A stretch of 64,000 nucleotides of DNA from Cognaticolwellia aestuarii (GCF_002000025.1 NZ_MUZV01000002.1:124001-188000); one strand, 5' to 3'; shown: positions 18,226 through 27,797, counted from the first letter of the stretch. Made by a program: numbers and translations. Notes: generated from the sequence alone by a model not told the origin.

Positions 18226-20349
18226 TTATTTAACACGCATACCGGGTTGAGCACCGTCATCCGGATTAAGTATCCATAAGTCTTTTCCACCAGGACCTGC
18301 AGCCAATACCATGCCTTCTGACATACCAAAGCGCATTTTACGTGGTGCTAAATTAGCGACCATTACGGTGTGCTTGCCAATAAGATCTTCAGGTTGATAA
18401 GCTGATTTAATGCCGGCGAAGACTTGACGAGTTTCACCGTTTTCTTTGCTATCAAGTGCTAAAGTTAACTTCAGCAACTTATCTGCTTTTTCAACATGTT
18501 CAGCGTTGATGATCTTAGCAATACGTAAATCAATTTTGGCAAAATCGTCAAATTGAATTTCTTCGCTAATAGGGTCGCTACCCAATGGATCGTTTAATGC
18601 TGCGCTGTTATCAACCACTTTTTCCTGCTTAGCTTTCTTTTTCGCTTTTGCGGGCTTCTCGTCTTCAGCTTTAACCAGTAAGTTTTCTTTTGAAGCGTCT
18701 GTCATCGCGTTGACTTTATCCATATCAACACGTTGTAGTAAGGCTTTAAATTTATTGATTTTATGATCAGTTAATAAAGTTTTGTGACCTTCCCAGATTA
18801 AATCATCATTTAAAAACTCAGCCGTGCTATCAGCTAATACAGGCAGTACAGGTTTTAAGTAAATCATTAACGTGCGGAACATGTTAATACCCAATGAACA
18901 GATATCTTGGACTTCCTGTTGCTTTGTTTCGTCTTTAACTAATTGCCAAGGTTCTTTAATGGCAATATATTCGTTAACTTTGTCAGCAAGCGCCATTATT
19001 TCACGCATACCGCGACCAAAATCACGCGATTCGTAATGTGCGGCAATACTATCGCCGGCGGCCATTACTTCATCAGCTAAGGCTTGATTGTCAATGTTAG
19101 TTGAAAGCATGCCGTCAAAACGTTTAGTAATAAAGCTGGCGCAACGAGAAGCGATATTTACTACTTTACCAACCAGATCAGAGTTTACGCGTTGGGCAAA
19201 ATCTTCAAGGTTTAAATCTAAATCGTCAATACGACTAGTTAATTTAGCGGCGTAGTAATAACGTAAGTATTCTGGATTTAAATGCTCTAAATAAGTGCGG
19301 CCTTTAATAAAGGTACCTTTCGATTTAGACATTTTAGCGCCATTAACGGTTACAAAACCGTGCGCGTATACTGATGTTGGCTTTCTGTAACCGGCACCTT
19401 CAAGCATGGCTGGCCAAAAGAGGCTATGGAAATAGATAATATCTTTACCGATAAAGTGATAAAGCTCAGCTTCTGAGTCTAGTTGCCAAAACGCGTCAAA
19501 ATCGATACCGGTTTTATCACATAAGTTTTTAAAGCTGCCCATGTAGCCAATTGGCGCATCTAGCCAAACGTAGAAATACTTACCTGGTGCGTTAGGTATT
19601 TCAAAGCCAAAGTAAGGTGCGTCGCGACTGATGTCCCATTGCTGTAAGCCTGACTCAAACCATTCAGCTAGTTTGTTAGCCATTTCTTCTTGTAATGAAC
19701 CACTGCGAGTCCACTCTTGCAACATATCGCCAAAAGCGGGTAGGTCGAAGAAATAATGTTCTGAGTCACGTAAAACAGGTGTTGCGCCTGAAACTACAGA
19801 ACGTGGGTTTAGCACTTCAGTTGGTGAATAGGTTTCACCACAGTTATCACAGCTATCGCCATTTTGGTCTTCGCTTTTACACTTAGGGCAAGTGCCTTTA
19901 ACAAAACGATCAGGTAAGAACATGCCTTTTTCCGGATCGTACAACTGTGATATTGTGCGAGTTTTTATATGACCTTTCGCGTGTAAGCGATTATAAATTT
20001 CTTCAGCAAAAGCTTTGTTCTCATCACTGTGTGTTGAATGGTAATTATCAAAGCTAATATGAAAGTCAGCGAAATCAGCCATATGTTCTTCACGAACGCC
20101 GGCGATCATTTGCTCTGGTGTTACGCCAAGCTCTTGTGCTTTAAGCATGATAGGCGTGCCATGTGCATCGTCAGCACAAACAAAATAAGTTTCATGGCCA
20201 CGCATACGTTGGAAACGAACCCAAATATCGGTTTGAATATGCTCTAATAAATGACCTAAATGAATAGAGCCGTTGGCATAAGGAAGAGCACAAGTAACTA
20301 AAATTTTACGCTTATCTGTAGATGGTACAGATGACTTTGATAAAGACAT
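18226..20349 (-). CDS. metG: Methionyl-tRNA synthetase
   Basis: MetG charges tRNA-Met for initiation and elongation. The 707-residue protein shows the class I HIGH-type motif ([15 protein letters not shown]), the zinc-knuckle cysteines ([18 protein letters not shown]) and the KMSKS loop ([11 protein letters not shown]). A Lys/Ala-rich linker near residue 560-580 leads to a C-terminal EMAP-II-like tRNA-binding domain ([20 protein letters not shown]), which dimerises the enzyme. Length is slightly above E. coli MetG. The gene is divergent from mrp across about 120 bases, a widely conserved gammaproteobacterial arrangement. Confidence 0.98.
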   Translation of the reverse strand: MSLSKSSVPSTDKRKILVTCALPYANGSIHLGHLLEHIQTDIWVRFQRMRGHETYFVCADDAHGTPIMLKAQELGVTPEQMIAGVREEHMADFADFHISFDNYHSTHSDENKAFAEEIYNRLHAKGHIKTRTISQLYDPEKGMFLPDRFVKGTCPKCKSEDQNGDSCDNCGETYSPTEVLNPRSVVSGATPVLRDSEHYFFDLPAFGDMLQEWTRSGSLQEEMANKLAEWFESGLQQWDISRDAPYFGFEIPNAPGKYFYVWLDAPIGYMGSFKNLCDKTGIDFDAFWQLDSEAELYHFIGKDIIYFHSLFWPAMLEGAGYRKPTSVYAHGFVTVNGAKMSKSKGTFIKGRTYLEHLNPEYLRYYYAAKLTSRIDDLDLNLEDFAQRVNSDLVGKVVNIASRCASFITKRFDGMLSTNIDNQALADEVMAAGDSIAAHYESRDFGRGMREIMALADKVNEYIAIKEPWQLVKDETKQQEVQDICSLGINMFRTLMIYLKPVLPVLADSTAEFLNDDLIWEGHKTLLTDHKINKFKALLQRVDMDKVNAMTDASKENLLVKAEDEKPAKAKKKAKQEKVVDNSAALNDPLGSDPISEEIQFDDFAKIDLRIAKIINAEHVEKADKLLKLTLALDSKENGETRQVFAGIKSAYQPEDLIGKHTVMVANLAPRKMRFGMSEGMVLAAGPGGKDLWILNPDDGAQPGMRVK

Positions 20350-20468
20350 ATAAAGTTTACATATTATTGGTGGTAATTATGCAGGGAATGGTACAGAATT
20401 TGTCATTACTTTTCATTAAGAATTATCGTCTTTATGACATAAAGACCAGATAAAAGCGCGTTTTAAAA

Positions 20469-21575
20469 ATGTTATCAAATTTCTTATCTAAAAATCTATT
20501 TTCTAAAAATGAAGTGAGTGCTGAAAGCCAACAAGCTATCAAAGGTTTTCTTGATGCTTATCGTTCTGATATTTTTCCCCAAGGCATACTCTCGATTGCC
20601 CAAGCTGTGTCGATGGAAATGGCTAAAAAAAGCCTTGTTATTAAGTTATCGTTACCTTTTCCTTGTGATGGCGAACTGTACGATATTGCTGAGCAATTGA
20701 CTGAATTAGTTCAACAAGCAATTAGCCTTGATGCTGAATATCATATTGCCGCCGTGAGGCAACATAAAATTCAAGGTATAAAAAATATTATAGCGGTATC
20801 TTCCGGCAAGGGGGGGGTTGGCAAGTCAACAACTGCCGTTAACTTAGCATACGGCCTTATTGCTGAAGGCTGCCATGTTGGGATTTTAGATGCTGATATT
20901 TATGGCCCGTCGATTCCCACGATGTTGGGTTTAAAAGGTGCTAAGCCTACATCTAGTGATGGTAAGTTGATCACACCACTTGACGTTAATCATCTTAGCG
21001 CGATGTCAATTGGCTTTTTAGTTGATGATGCTAATGCCACCGTATGGCGCGGTCCTATGGCAAGTCGTGCCTTTTCGCAATTACTGAACGAAACCGATTG
21101 GCCTGAGCTTGATTACCTTATTGTTGATATGCCGCCAGGCACTGGCGATATTCAACTTACGTTAGCACAGCAAGTGCCTGTTGCTGGTGCCGTTGTGATC
21201 ACCACGCCGCAAGATATTGCTTTAGCCGATGCCATCAAGGGCATGGCGATGTTTGAGCAAGTAAAACTGCCGGTACTGGGCATTATTGAAAACATGAGCT
21301 ATCACCAGTGTGAAAATTGTGGTCATCATTCACACTTATTCGGAGATGGTGGCGGTAAGCGTATTGCCCATGAAGCTAATACCCAGTTACTTGGCCAATT
21401 ACCACTCGATATCCGTATACGAGAAGATGCAGATACCGGTCGTTGTATAATAAATGAAAATAGCACTGGAGAAATAGCCCAGCTGTATCGTAATATAGCG
21501 CGAAAAGTCGCTGCGCAATTGTATTATCAATTAGATATGCGTAGCCCAACCACAGCAAATATTGTGGTTGAGTGA
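20469..21575 (+). CDS. mrp: Mrp/ApbC iron-sulfur cluster carrier ATPase
   Basis: Mrp (ApbC) is a P-loop NTPase that binds and delivers Fe-S clusters to target apoproteins. The 368-residue protein has an N-terminal MIP18-like region, then the deviant Walker A SSGKGGVGKSTTAVNLA around residue 112-128, the DADIYGPSIPTMLG switch motif, and the conserved CxxC (HQCENCGHH) that ligates the cluster at a dimer interface. It is divergent from metG and upstream of dcd. The spacing of about 120 bases to dcd leaves room for separate regulation. Confidence 0.96.
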   Translation: MLSNFLSKNLFSKNEVSAESQQAIKGFLDAYRSDIFPQGILSIAQAVSMEMAKKSLVIKLSLPFPCDGELYDIAEQLTELVQQAISLDAEYHIAAVRQHKIQGIKNIIAVSSGKGGVGKSTTAVNLAYGLIAEGCHVGILDADIYGPSIPTMLGLKGAKPTSSDGKLITPLDVNHLSAMSIGFLVDDANATVWRGPMASRAFSQLLNETDWPELDYLIVDMPPGTGDIQLTLAQQVPVAGAVVITTPQDIALADAIKGMAMFEQVKLPVLGIIENMSYHQCENCGHHSHLFGDGGGKRIAHEANTQLLGQLPLDIRIREDADTGRCIINENSTGEIAQLYRNIARKVAAQLYYQLDMRSPTTANIVVE

Positions 21576-21692
21576 TAAGACCTAAAATAATTTACCGATG
21601 AGCGGCAACGACTAGGCTGTTCATCGAGATAATGTTAAACGAAGCATCAAAGTATTCGTTTGATATAACAACTAAGCCTAAGAAGAATAATC

Positions 21693-22286
21693 ATGAGATT
21701 GTGTGACAAAGATATAGAAGAAAGCATTCGCCAAGGGCAGATTGAAATCTCGCCAACACCTGATAGCAGTATGATCTCAGGTGTCAGTGTTGATATCCGT
21801 CTAGGTAATGAATTTAGAGTATTTCAAGATCATACCGCGCCTTACATTGATTTAAGTGGCCCGAAAGAAGAAATGCAAAAAGCCATGAACTCTGTCATGA
21901 GTGATGAAATTTATATTCCGGATGGCGAAGCGTTTTTTCTTCACCCTGGTGAATTAGCTTTAGCTGTAACCTATGAGTCTGTTACCTTGCCAGATAATAT
22001 TGTCGGTTGGTTAGATGGTCGCTCATCATTGGCCCGCTTAGGACTAATGGTGCATGTTACTGCACACCGAATTGATCCAGGCTGGTCAGGACAAATTGTT
22101 TTAGAGTTTTATAATAGCGGTAAATTACCCTTAGCATTAAGACCTAAAATGACGATTGCGGCACTTAACTTTGAAACTATGTCATCAAGTGCGGTAAGGC
22201 CATACAACAAGCGTGATAATGCGAAGTATAAAGGTCAAATGGGCGCTGTTGCTAGCCGGATAAGCCAAGATGAAAATCATAAGTAG
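21693..22286 (+). CDS. dcd: dCTP deaminase
   Basis: Dcd deaminates dCTP to dUTP, the main route to dTTP precursors in many gammaproteobacteria. The 197-residue protein has the family start [12 protein letters not shown], the catalytic and binding motif [20 protein letters not shown] and [13 protein letters not shown]. Length is close to the E. coli enzyme. It follows mrp on the same strand and ends in a strong terminator. Confidence 0.97.
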   Translation: MRLCDKDIEESIRQGQIEISPTPDSSMISGVSVDIRLGNEFRVFQDHTAPYIDLSGPKEEMQKAMNSVMSDEIYIPDGEAFFLHPGELALAVTYESVTLPDNIVGWLDGRSSLARLGLMVHVTAHRIDPGWSGQIVLEFYNSGKLPLALRPKMTIAALNFETMSSSAVRPYNKRDNAKYKGQMGAVASRISQDENHK

Positions 22287-22309
22287 TGTTAAGAGCTAAT
22301 ATAAATTAT

Positions 22310-22348
22310 AACAAAGCCAACAAGAACATTGTTGGCTTTGTTATTTTT
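22310..22348. terminator. Bidirectional terminator between dcd and the YvcK-like gene
   Basis: A perfect 13-base stem (ACAAAGCCAACAA and its complement) with a 5-base loop is followed by a T-rich stretch on the plus strand and a weaker one on the minus strand. It lies between two convergent genes. Confidence 0.88.
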
Positions 22349-22381
22349 AAAGGGGTTTAATTTTATGTAGCTTAGGAGAGT

Positions 22382-23311
22382 TTAATTAGAATTGACCGCA
22401 GTAGGCAGAGAGTCATCGAGACTATTGTTAGCTTTAGAGATACACATATTTAACGCGGCAATTAACTTATCACGACTGTGGTAATGGCTGACGGTATCGC
22501 TACTGAGTTCATGATGACAAACACTGATGCGTTTTGATGTTACATTGCTGTCGTGGCATATTGCGCTATCAATCGGTAAACAGCCAATATTCTCTTCAAT
22601 CCAAGCCAGCTTTTCATCTAATGACAGGGCAGCAGCAGGGCTGTTTTCAGCGGCAATATTATCAATGAATACTCTATGTGCGTTTGTTTGCTCTAGGGCA
22701 TTACTGATATCACGCACCAGTAATGGTGGGATCACGCTTGTTAGGAAGCTACCTGGGCCTAGAATCACTAAATCAGCATTTAAAATGGCATCGATACTGC
22801 TGGGTAATGCTTTCACTAATGGCGCTAACATTAAGCTTTTTGGCATCATCGACATTTCATCAACCGATATCTCACCAACTCGACAACGTCCTTCTGGATA
22901 AAAAGCCATAAGATCTGTTGGAGTTTCCGACATCGGTAGAACGGGGGTTTTCACTCTTAATAATCGCCTAACTAACTTTATTGAGTCAAGAGGGCGGGAA
23001 TGTATTTCACCTAAACCATATAAGATTAAGTTACCAAGGTTATGACCACCTAATTCATCATTACCATCGAAACGAAAATCGAATAATTGGCTGCCAACTG
23101 ATTTTTCATCAACCAGTTGAGTTAAACAATTGCGTAAATCACCCCAAGCGATAGAACTACTACGCTTTCTTAAACGACCAGTCGAGCCGCCGTTATCTGT
23201 AGTAGTGACAATGCCAGTAAGTTGGTTTCCTAAAAAGGACAGGGTAGAAAGTACACGGCCAAGACCATGTCCACCACCAATGGCAACAACGTTGAGCTTT
23301 TTTAGCTGCAT
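22382..23311 (-). CDS. YvcK/CofD-like family protein (gluconeogenesis factor homologue)
   Basis: This 309-residue protein belongs to the CofD/YvcK fold (UPF0052). YvcK of Bacillus binds UDP-sugars and affects central carbon use and cell shape; the E. coli homologue is YbhK. Visible motifs are AIGGGHGLGRVLSTL and TTTDNGGSTGRLRK at the nucleotide-binding N-terminus, GDLRNCLTQL, and the middle motif DLVILGPGSFLTSVIPPLLV. It is cytoplasmic. It is convergent with dcd and upstream of a tRNA unit on the opposite strand. Biochemical function in this lineage is not established. Confidence 0.9.
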   Translation of the reverse strand: MQLKKLNVVAIGGGHGLGRVLSTLSFLGNQLTGIVTTTDNGGSTGRLRKRSSSIAWGDLRNCLTQLVDEKSVGSQLFDFRFDGNDELGGHNLGNLILYGLGEIHSRPLDSIKLVRRLLRVKTPVLPMSETPTDLMAFYPEGRCRVGEISVDEMSMMPKSLMLAPLVKALPSSIDAILNADLVILGPGSFLTSVIPPLLVRDISNALEQTNAHRVFIDNIAAENSPAAALSLDEKLAWIEENIGCLPIDSAICHDSNVTSKRISVCHHELSSDTVSHYHSRDKLIAALNMCISKANNSLDDSLPTAVNSN

Positions 23312-23586
23312 ATAAAAATTATTTTTTTCAATTGAATGTTAACCATAACGCTAATTATACGATAAATAAAGTCGTAGGGTAGAGTTTTACATTGAATCGC
23401 TTAGATAAACAGGAGATTAAATGATGTTTATAAAATCAAGTTCTGTATTATCGCTATTGGCTTATCGTTATATTAGCTTTTATTCAGTTATAAACAATTG
23501 ATAAGACAAAAAATAGCCAACTTGTTCTTTAAGTAATCAGTTAAGCTAAATCTTTTAAAAAAATGCACTATTATCTAAAATAAGGG
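23312..23586. other. Intergenic region before the tRNA operon, with a possible 26-codon ORF
   Basis: Most of this stretch is AT-rich and non-coding. A 26-codon ORF at 23421-23501 begins after a good Shine-Dalgarno (AGGAG) and encodes a hydrophobic peptide beginning MMFIKSSSVLSLLAYRY. It could be a micro-protein or chance. Confidence 0.3.
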
Positions 23587-23615
23587 TTGACAGTATCATG
23601 GTCGCTGCTTAGAAT
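23587..23615 (+). promoter_or_regulatory. Strong sigma-70 promoter with GC-rich discriminator for the tRNA operon
   Basis: TTGACA (23587-23592) and TAGAAT (23610-23615) are separated by exactly 17 bases. The sequence after the -10 is GCGCCTCGC, a GC-rich discriminator typical of stable-RNA promoters under stringent control. It lies about 85 bases upstream of tRNA-Ala. Confidence 0.8.
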
Positions 23616-23699
23616 GCGCCTCGCTTTCAACGAGTAACTCGATTACTTGTTAGGAGGAGAATTAAGATAAGTATTAGGCCACTTGTTTTATTTCTATGT

Positions 23700-23775
23700 G
23701 GGGCTATAGCTCAGCTGGGAGAGCGCTTCGCTGGCAGCGAAGAGGTCTGCGGTTCGATCCCGCATAGCTCCACCA
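23700..23775 (+). tRNA. tRNA-Ala (anticodon GGC)
   Basis: The 76-base cloverleaf includes an encoded CCA end. The anticodon arm CTTCG-CTGGCAG-CGAAG has anticodon GGC. The acceptor stem GGGGCTA pairs with TAGCTCC, with G-U tolerance. It is the first gene of a five-tRNA unit. Confidence 0.97.
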
Positions 23776-23896
23776 ATATTATTTAATAGTGTTTACATTA
23801 TTAAAAGATAGTTAAAAAGATAACTATAATTGGATAACTGCTTAAGTTGTCGAGTTATAAAAACAAAAGTTATATACTTTGTTTTATCGTTTTAGT

Positions 23897-23972
23897 GTCC
23901 CTATCGTCTAGAGGCCTAGGACACCGCCCTTTCACGGCGGTAACAGGGGTTCGAATCCCCTTAGGGATGCCA
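23897..23972 (+). tRNA. tRNA-Glu (anticodon TTC), copy 1
   Basis: A 76-base tRNA with encoded CCA. Anticodon stem CCGCC-CTTTCAC-GGCGG gives TTC. It is identical to the three copies downstream and closely similar to E. coli tRNA-Glu. Confidence 0.98.
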
Positions 23973-24049
23973 CTTCTTCGGAAGACTTCTACGGAAGTAA
24001 AAAAGAAAATGAGTTCGTGTTTTAGACACAAACAAGAAATATATATGTA

Positions 24050-24300
24050 AATCATAAGTTCACTAGGCTAGAGCTTTATACGGTTTTATTATACTAAAGT
24101 GTTTCGAGTTTATATGTGTCCCTATCGTCTAGAGGCCTAGGACACCGCCCTTTCACGGCGGTAACAGGGGTTCGAATCCCCTTAGGGATGCCACTCATTT
24201 TTAGTTAAAAAGAGTTAGATAAGTTAATGGTAAGTGTTTTTGACGCATACTATGAAATATATAAAATTATCATAAGTTCACTAGGCTAGAGCTTTTTACG
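24050..24300 (+). repeat. Duplicated spacer segment between tRNA-Glu copies
   Basis: About 30 bases beginning CATAAGTTCACTAGGCTAG and ending in TACGG occur at about 24053-24082 and again at about 24271-24300, each ahead of a tRNA-Glu gene. This marks a tandem duplication of a roughly 220-base tRNA-plus-spacer unit. Confidence 0.85.
24118..24193 (+). tRNA. tRNA-Glu (anticodon TTC), copy 2
   Basis: Identical in sequence to copy 1, including the CCA end. The preceding spacer contains a conserved segment (CATAAGTTCACTAGGCTAG) that recurs before copy 3. Confidence 0.98.
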
Positions 24301-24338
24301 GTAAGTTTATAACTAAGTATTTCATTTGGTATTAATGT

Positions 24339-24414
24339 GTCCCTATCGTCTAGAGGCCTAGGACACCGCCCTTTCACGGCGGTAACAGGGGTTCGAATCC
24401 CCTTAGGGATGCCA
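24339..24414 (+). tRNA. tRNA-Glu (anticodon TTC), copy 3
   Basis: Identical to the other copies. The spacer before it repeats the segment seen before copy 2, showing that tRNA and spacer were duplicated together. Confidence 0.98.
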
Positions 24415-24506
24415 CCATTACCTTAGATTGATAAGTGTTTTTAACATTTAACAATCAGATACAAAACGTGAGATAGTTAAATTAACTATTATCATTTTGT
24501 TTTAGT

Positions 24507-24582
24507 GTCCCTATCGTCTAGAGGCCTAGGACACCGCCCTTTCACGGCGGTAACAGGGGTTCGAATCCCCTTAGGGATGCCA
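24507..24582 (+). tRNA. tRNA-Glu (anticodon TTC), copy 4
   Basis: The last copy, again identical. Its immediate upstream bases (TTGTTTTAGT) resemble those before copy 1. It is followed by the operon terminator. Confidence 0.98.
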
Positions 24583-24629
24583 CTAATTATTTTACTTTTA
24601 GTAAATAAGCAGTGCTTAAAAGTGAAATA

Positions 24630-24657
24630 AAAAAACCGACTTCTGTCGGTTTTTTTA
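24630..24657 (+). terminator. Intrinsic terminator of the tRNA operon
   Basis: The stem AAAACCGAC/GTCGGTTTT with loop TTCT is followed by a T-run, 48 bases after the last tRNA-Glu. Confidence 0.92.
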
Positions 24658-24925
24658 TGCCTAAATTTTATAAAAACTATACTTGGCACCACACTTGACA
24701 CAATGCTGAAAGCAGTTTGATTAGCGAATACTTACTTAAAGCTATCCTTGTTCAGGTGTTAGTTTACTCATGACTATTTCATCAAAAAAACATCGTTAAA
24801 TAATGCGAGGTTAACACTGCCTGCAGCACCATGCTCACCGGCAATGAATACGGGCAAATAGTGTTCTGGAACAACTTAAGCAGGGGAGAGTGAACGGTTC
24901 GCTTTTAGCCTTTTGGAGTGATTCG
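24658..24925. other. Intergenic region after the tRNA operon
   Basis: About 270 bases without an intact gene. It holds a minus-strand fragment resembling the end of a dioxygenase (described separately). No attachment-site duplication of the tRNA 3' end was seen here. Confidence 0.4.
24774..24875 (-). pseudogene. Possible 3' remnant of a DODA-type extradiol dioxygenase gene
   Basis: The minus-strand frame reads VPEHYLPVFIAGEHGAAGS then NLALFNDVFLMK and stop. The PEHYLPLL..LGAA pattern is characteristic of the C-terminal part of 4,5-DOPA dioxygenase-like (YgiD) proteins. An in-frame stop sits one codon upstream (24876-24878) and no further similarity is seen. The resemblance covers few residues, so it is tentative. 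Confidence 0.35.
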
Positions 24926-25264
24926 TTACGCGATTTGACGTTGAGCATCTATCGATTCGACTTTTTTCAATGCCCACCAACCAATAGCAATACTCATTAA
25001 TATTCTAACGGGAAAATAAATCAAAGCCGGAACACCAAATAGCCATACTGCTATGCTTTTTGGCATAACTAAAAATGCCACTTGCTTAACCCAATATATA
25101 AACTCTACGTATTGCTTTAGAAAAGCATCTAATGAAAGATAAAAATTAATTATATCTGAGCTACTAATAACCCATAAAGCATAAAAGCGCAGCGCTCCAT
25201 CGACAAAACTGCTAAAAAATGATGACCAACCAATAAAAAGAAGAAAAGCACGCATTGAGAACAC
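24926..25264 (-). CDS. Small inner-membrane protein, 112 aa, unknown function
   Basis: The family is not recognised. Three to four hydrophobic segments are visible (AFLLFIGWSSFFSSFVDGAL; AFLVMPKSIAVWLFGVPALI; IYFPVRILMSIAIGWWAL), with a short charged C-terminus (KKVESIDAQRQIA). It is probably an inner-membrane protein. The gene lies in a loosely packed run of minus-strand accessory genes, and nothing in the neighbourhood points to a function. Confidence 0.55.
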   Translation of the reverse strand: MFSMRAFLLFIGWSSFFSSFVDGALRFYALWVISSSDIINFYLSLDAFLKQYVEFIYWVKQVAFLVMPKSIAVWLFGVPALIYFPVRILMSIAIGWWALKKVESIDAQRQIA

Positions 25265-25339
25265 TCTTATAAACCGTATAACACTATTTTAAGCAAGCCA
25301 CTGTAAATTGTCGCGCTTGCACCGTTGTTATCTGTTAAC

Positions 25340-25693
25340 TCACCTCACTAGCGCTAATACTTCTTCGCCTTGATAGCCAACACTTAGCTGATCACAGCTG
25401 TTTGAAGTTATTTGAACAGCGACAAATGCATCTTCGGCTGCACTGTACATTTTTGCATGCCAAGAAGCTTTCGGTGCGCCTATTTGGAGGCTTTTTAATA
25501 CCACTAAGCCAATAGCGTCTGGGTTTAAATCGTGAGAATAAACCCAGACTCCACCTTTAGATACATCAACAAAAAGTTTTGCAGGTTTAGCTGAGTGTGT
25601 CCAAATACCTGTAAAATTACATTCATCACTTTGCGCTTTAGTGGAAAAAATTGCGGCTATAAACATTGAGCTTAACGCTATTCGCTTGAGCAT
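25340..25693 (-). CDS. Exported small protein, 117 aa, unknown function
   Basis: The protein has a clear signal peptide (LKRIALSSMFIAAIFSTKAQS), so the mature product of about 95 residues should be periplasmic or secreted. Two cysteines in the mature part (DECNFTG and SNSCDQL) could form a disulfide. The pattern FTGIWTHSAKPAKLFVDVSKGGVWVY suggests a small beta-rich fold. No family is recognised. It is one of three orphan minus-strand genes between the tRNA operon and the serine hydrolase. Confidence 0.6.
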   Translation of the reverse strand: MLKRIALSSMFIAAIFSTKAQSDECNFTGIWTHSAKPAKLFVDVSKGGVWVYSHDLNPDAIGLVVLKSLQIGAPKASWHAKMYSAAEDAFVAVQITSNSCDQLSVGYQGEEVLALVR

Positions 25694-25862
25694 AATTATC
25701 CTTTACATAGAACGCCTACTGGCGGCGACAAGTTGGTGGCTGAAATGGTGAACAACGAACGCTAGCCAATTGTTTAGCACTCGTTGGTGCAAATTTATAG
25801 GGGTAAGTTTTTAAGCATGAGTTTTAGGTTTAAATTCTTAGGTTTAAACTCTTAGCTTTAAA

Positions 25863-26330
25863 TTATGACAAGCCAAATGACTTTTTAGCTATATCCAACA
25901 ACTGACTAGATATTAAATCACCTTTGTTTATACGATAATGATTCATCGTAGTCATTTCTTTCATAAGGTTTGGATCAACAGAGTAGGTTTGTCCATCAAA
26001 TGATATTTGATCTTTTGTAAAGTAAACAACCAACCATTTTTTGGCAGCAGGTAACATTAATAACAGTTGCTCTGCCTGTTTATGATTAAATTTACTACCT
26101 GTATTTTCAAGTGGTTTGGGTATAACTTGGTTGCTTGTAAGGAGGGCAGTATCAATAAAGTTTCTTAACTGAACAAAGCCATGATGTTTTGCATAGACAA
26201 TTGCGCCGTCTGTATTTTTGTTCAGCCAATAAATTGATTGAATGTCGTTAGCAACATCTGAGCTGTAGTCATTGTTGGCGAAAACATTTGAGGTAAATAA
26301 TGTCAAAAATATAAATAGTAGTTTAATCAT
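25863..26330 (-). CDS. Exported protein, about 155 aa, unknown function
   Basis: The ATG at 26330 is preferred over the longer frame reaching 26417: AAAGG lies upstream at good spacing, and the protein then begins with a signal peptide (MIKLLFIFLTLFTSNVFA). The mature part is mixed-charge, with LLLMLPAAKKWLVVYF and a motif resembling a small alpha/beta domain (DQISFDGQTYSVDPNLMKEM). No family is recognised. It lies immediately downstream of the beta-lactamase-family gene and may be co-transcribed with it. Confidence 0.6.
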   Translation of the reverse strand: MIKLLFIFLTLFTSNVFANNDYSSDVANDIQSIYWLNKNTDGAIVYAKHHGFVQLRNFIDTALLTSNQVIPKPLENTGSKFNHKQAEQLLLMLPAAKKWLVVYFTKDQISFDGQTYSVDPNLMKEMTTMNHYRINKGDLISSQLLDIAKKSFGLS

Positions 26331-26426
26331 TTTATAATCCTTTATTGGTGACAAGTGCCCCATATCGCAGTAAGCATAACACCATTTTAAGATTTTAAGC
26401 GACCAATTGTTTTCCATTGATTATAT

Positions 26427-27797
26427 TTACAATTTAATCAACGCTTCTTGCTCACCTTGATATAAATATACGGGAACAATTTCATTTTTTCCGTTATTTT
26501 CCCTAAGCTGAAAATAGTTTTCAGTACATTGATAAGAATACGAGTTGTTTTCTCGTGCGATGAGTTTTCGTTTATTCTCACCTTTATATTGAGAATAAAG
26601 AGTGTCATCTTCGAATAAAATATTTAAAATCTTAGCGTCGGGAGAGCGATAACTGCCCACTAACCTTGCGGCCATATGCTTAATTTTTTCTCTATCTAGT
26701 ACTGGTTTAGGGGATAGATTTAACTGCAGCGCAATCATATCCAACAAAGCGGGACCTGGATGCTTACTATCGATGTTAGTAAATGCTGTAGCAGTTAAGC
26801 CTTCATTTGGAAAATAAACATGCCAAGCAAAAAATCCAGGAACCTGTCCTTGATGGCTAACGCTGTCTAATCCAGTTATTGGGTATATATCTAAGCCATA
26901 TCCATAGTTTATCGACTCTTTATTGTTCAATTTAGCGCTGGTAGTCATTAGCTTGTAGCTTTCTTTTGAAATAATATTGCCTGATTTTAATGCGTTTTGC
27001 CAAAGGCTCATATCAGCAAGCGTAGAAGCAATAGCGCCCGCAGAATAGATCCAACTACGATCAACATTCCACTGTCGTTGAGTTGACTCTGCAGCAGGCA
27101 GGTACTTTTGAGGTTCATTACGGCTACTCGTGTAGCCGTTGACTTCTCCAGCAGATGTTCCAGCTGTTATTACAAAGGTATTAGCCATGTTTAACGGTTT
27201 AAAAAATGTATTAAGCATGAACTGGTCATAAGGAACACCAGAAGAAACTTCAATAATTTTACCTAATAAAACGTAGCCCAAGTTTGAGTAACTATATTTC
27301 TTGCCGGGCTTAGAGTTAAGAGGCTGCTTACTAATGCTTTGAATAACTTGATCAATCGAAGCATATTTATCATAAATTTTACTTACTGCAGGGTCTCCTA
27401 AGTAATCAGGTAGACCAGAGGTATGGCTTAAAACTCTATCAATCGTTAAGTATTTATATTCTGGGTTAATATCAGGAATAAACTTACCTAACGTGTCTTG
27501 TAGCGATAGTTTGTTTTTTTCTGATAGTTTCAAGATAGCGGCAGCTGTAAACGTTTTCGTAACAGAGCCTATTTGAAAGATATCGTCGACATGAAGAGCT
27601 TTCATTGTTTCGATATTCGCTACACCAATAGCCCCACTGTAAATGTGTTTACCTGACTGCTCTAATCTGACAGCCATCCCTGGAGCTTTAGCGTTATTGT
27701 GACACTGTAAAATTTCATCAAAATCAATTTTTTGCGTTGTAGCACTACATACACACACGCCAAAATACAAACTAACGAATAACTTTTTAATCACCAC
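26427..27797 (-). CDS. Beta-lactamase-family (class C-like) serine hydrolase
   Basis: This penicillin-binding-protein-like hydrolase has the catalytic SxxK in GSVTKTFTAAAIL, the YxN motif in YSYSNLGYVLLG and a C-terminal HQGQVPG replacing KTG, as in many class C-related esterases and D-aminopeptidases. The frame is open to 27875, but a GTG at 27797 is favoured: GGAG sits 7 bases upstream and a signal peptide (VIKKLFVSLYFGVCVCSA) follows. The mature protein should be periplasmic. True beta-lactamase activity cannot be assumed; peptidase or esterase activity is equally likely. Confidence 0.85.
   Translation of the reverse strand: MVIKKLFVSLYFGVCVCSATTQKIDFDEILQCHNNAKAPGMAVRLEQSGKHIYSGAIGVANIETMKALHVDDIFQIGSVTKTFTAAAILKLSEKNKLSLQDTLGKFIPDINPEYKYLTIDRVLSHTSGLPDYLGDPAVSKIYDKYASIDQVIQSISKQPLNSKPGKKYSYSNLGYVLLGKIIEVSSGVPYDQFMLNTFFKPLNMANTFVITAGTSAGEVNGYTSSRNEPQKYLPAAESTQRQWNVDRSWIYSAGAIASTLADMSLWQNALKSGNIISKESYKLMTTSAKLNNKESINYGYGLDIYPITGLDSVSHQGQVPGFFAWHVYFPNEGLTATAFTNIDSKHPGPALLDMIALQLNLSPKPVLDREKIKHMAARLVGSYRSPDAKILNILFEDDTLYSQYKGENKRKLIARENNSYSYQCTENYFQLRENNGKNEIVPVYLYQGEQEALIKL

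Noticed and set aside
23870-24701. Minus-strand ORFs with a GIPKGIRTPVTAVKGRCPRP segment
   Set aside because: These are antisense translations of the tRNA-Glu genes, a known type of false protein annotation.
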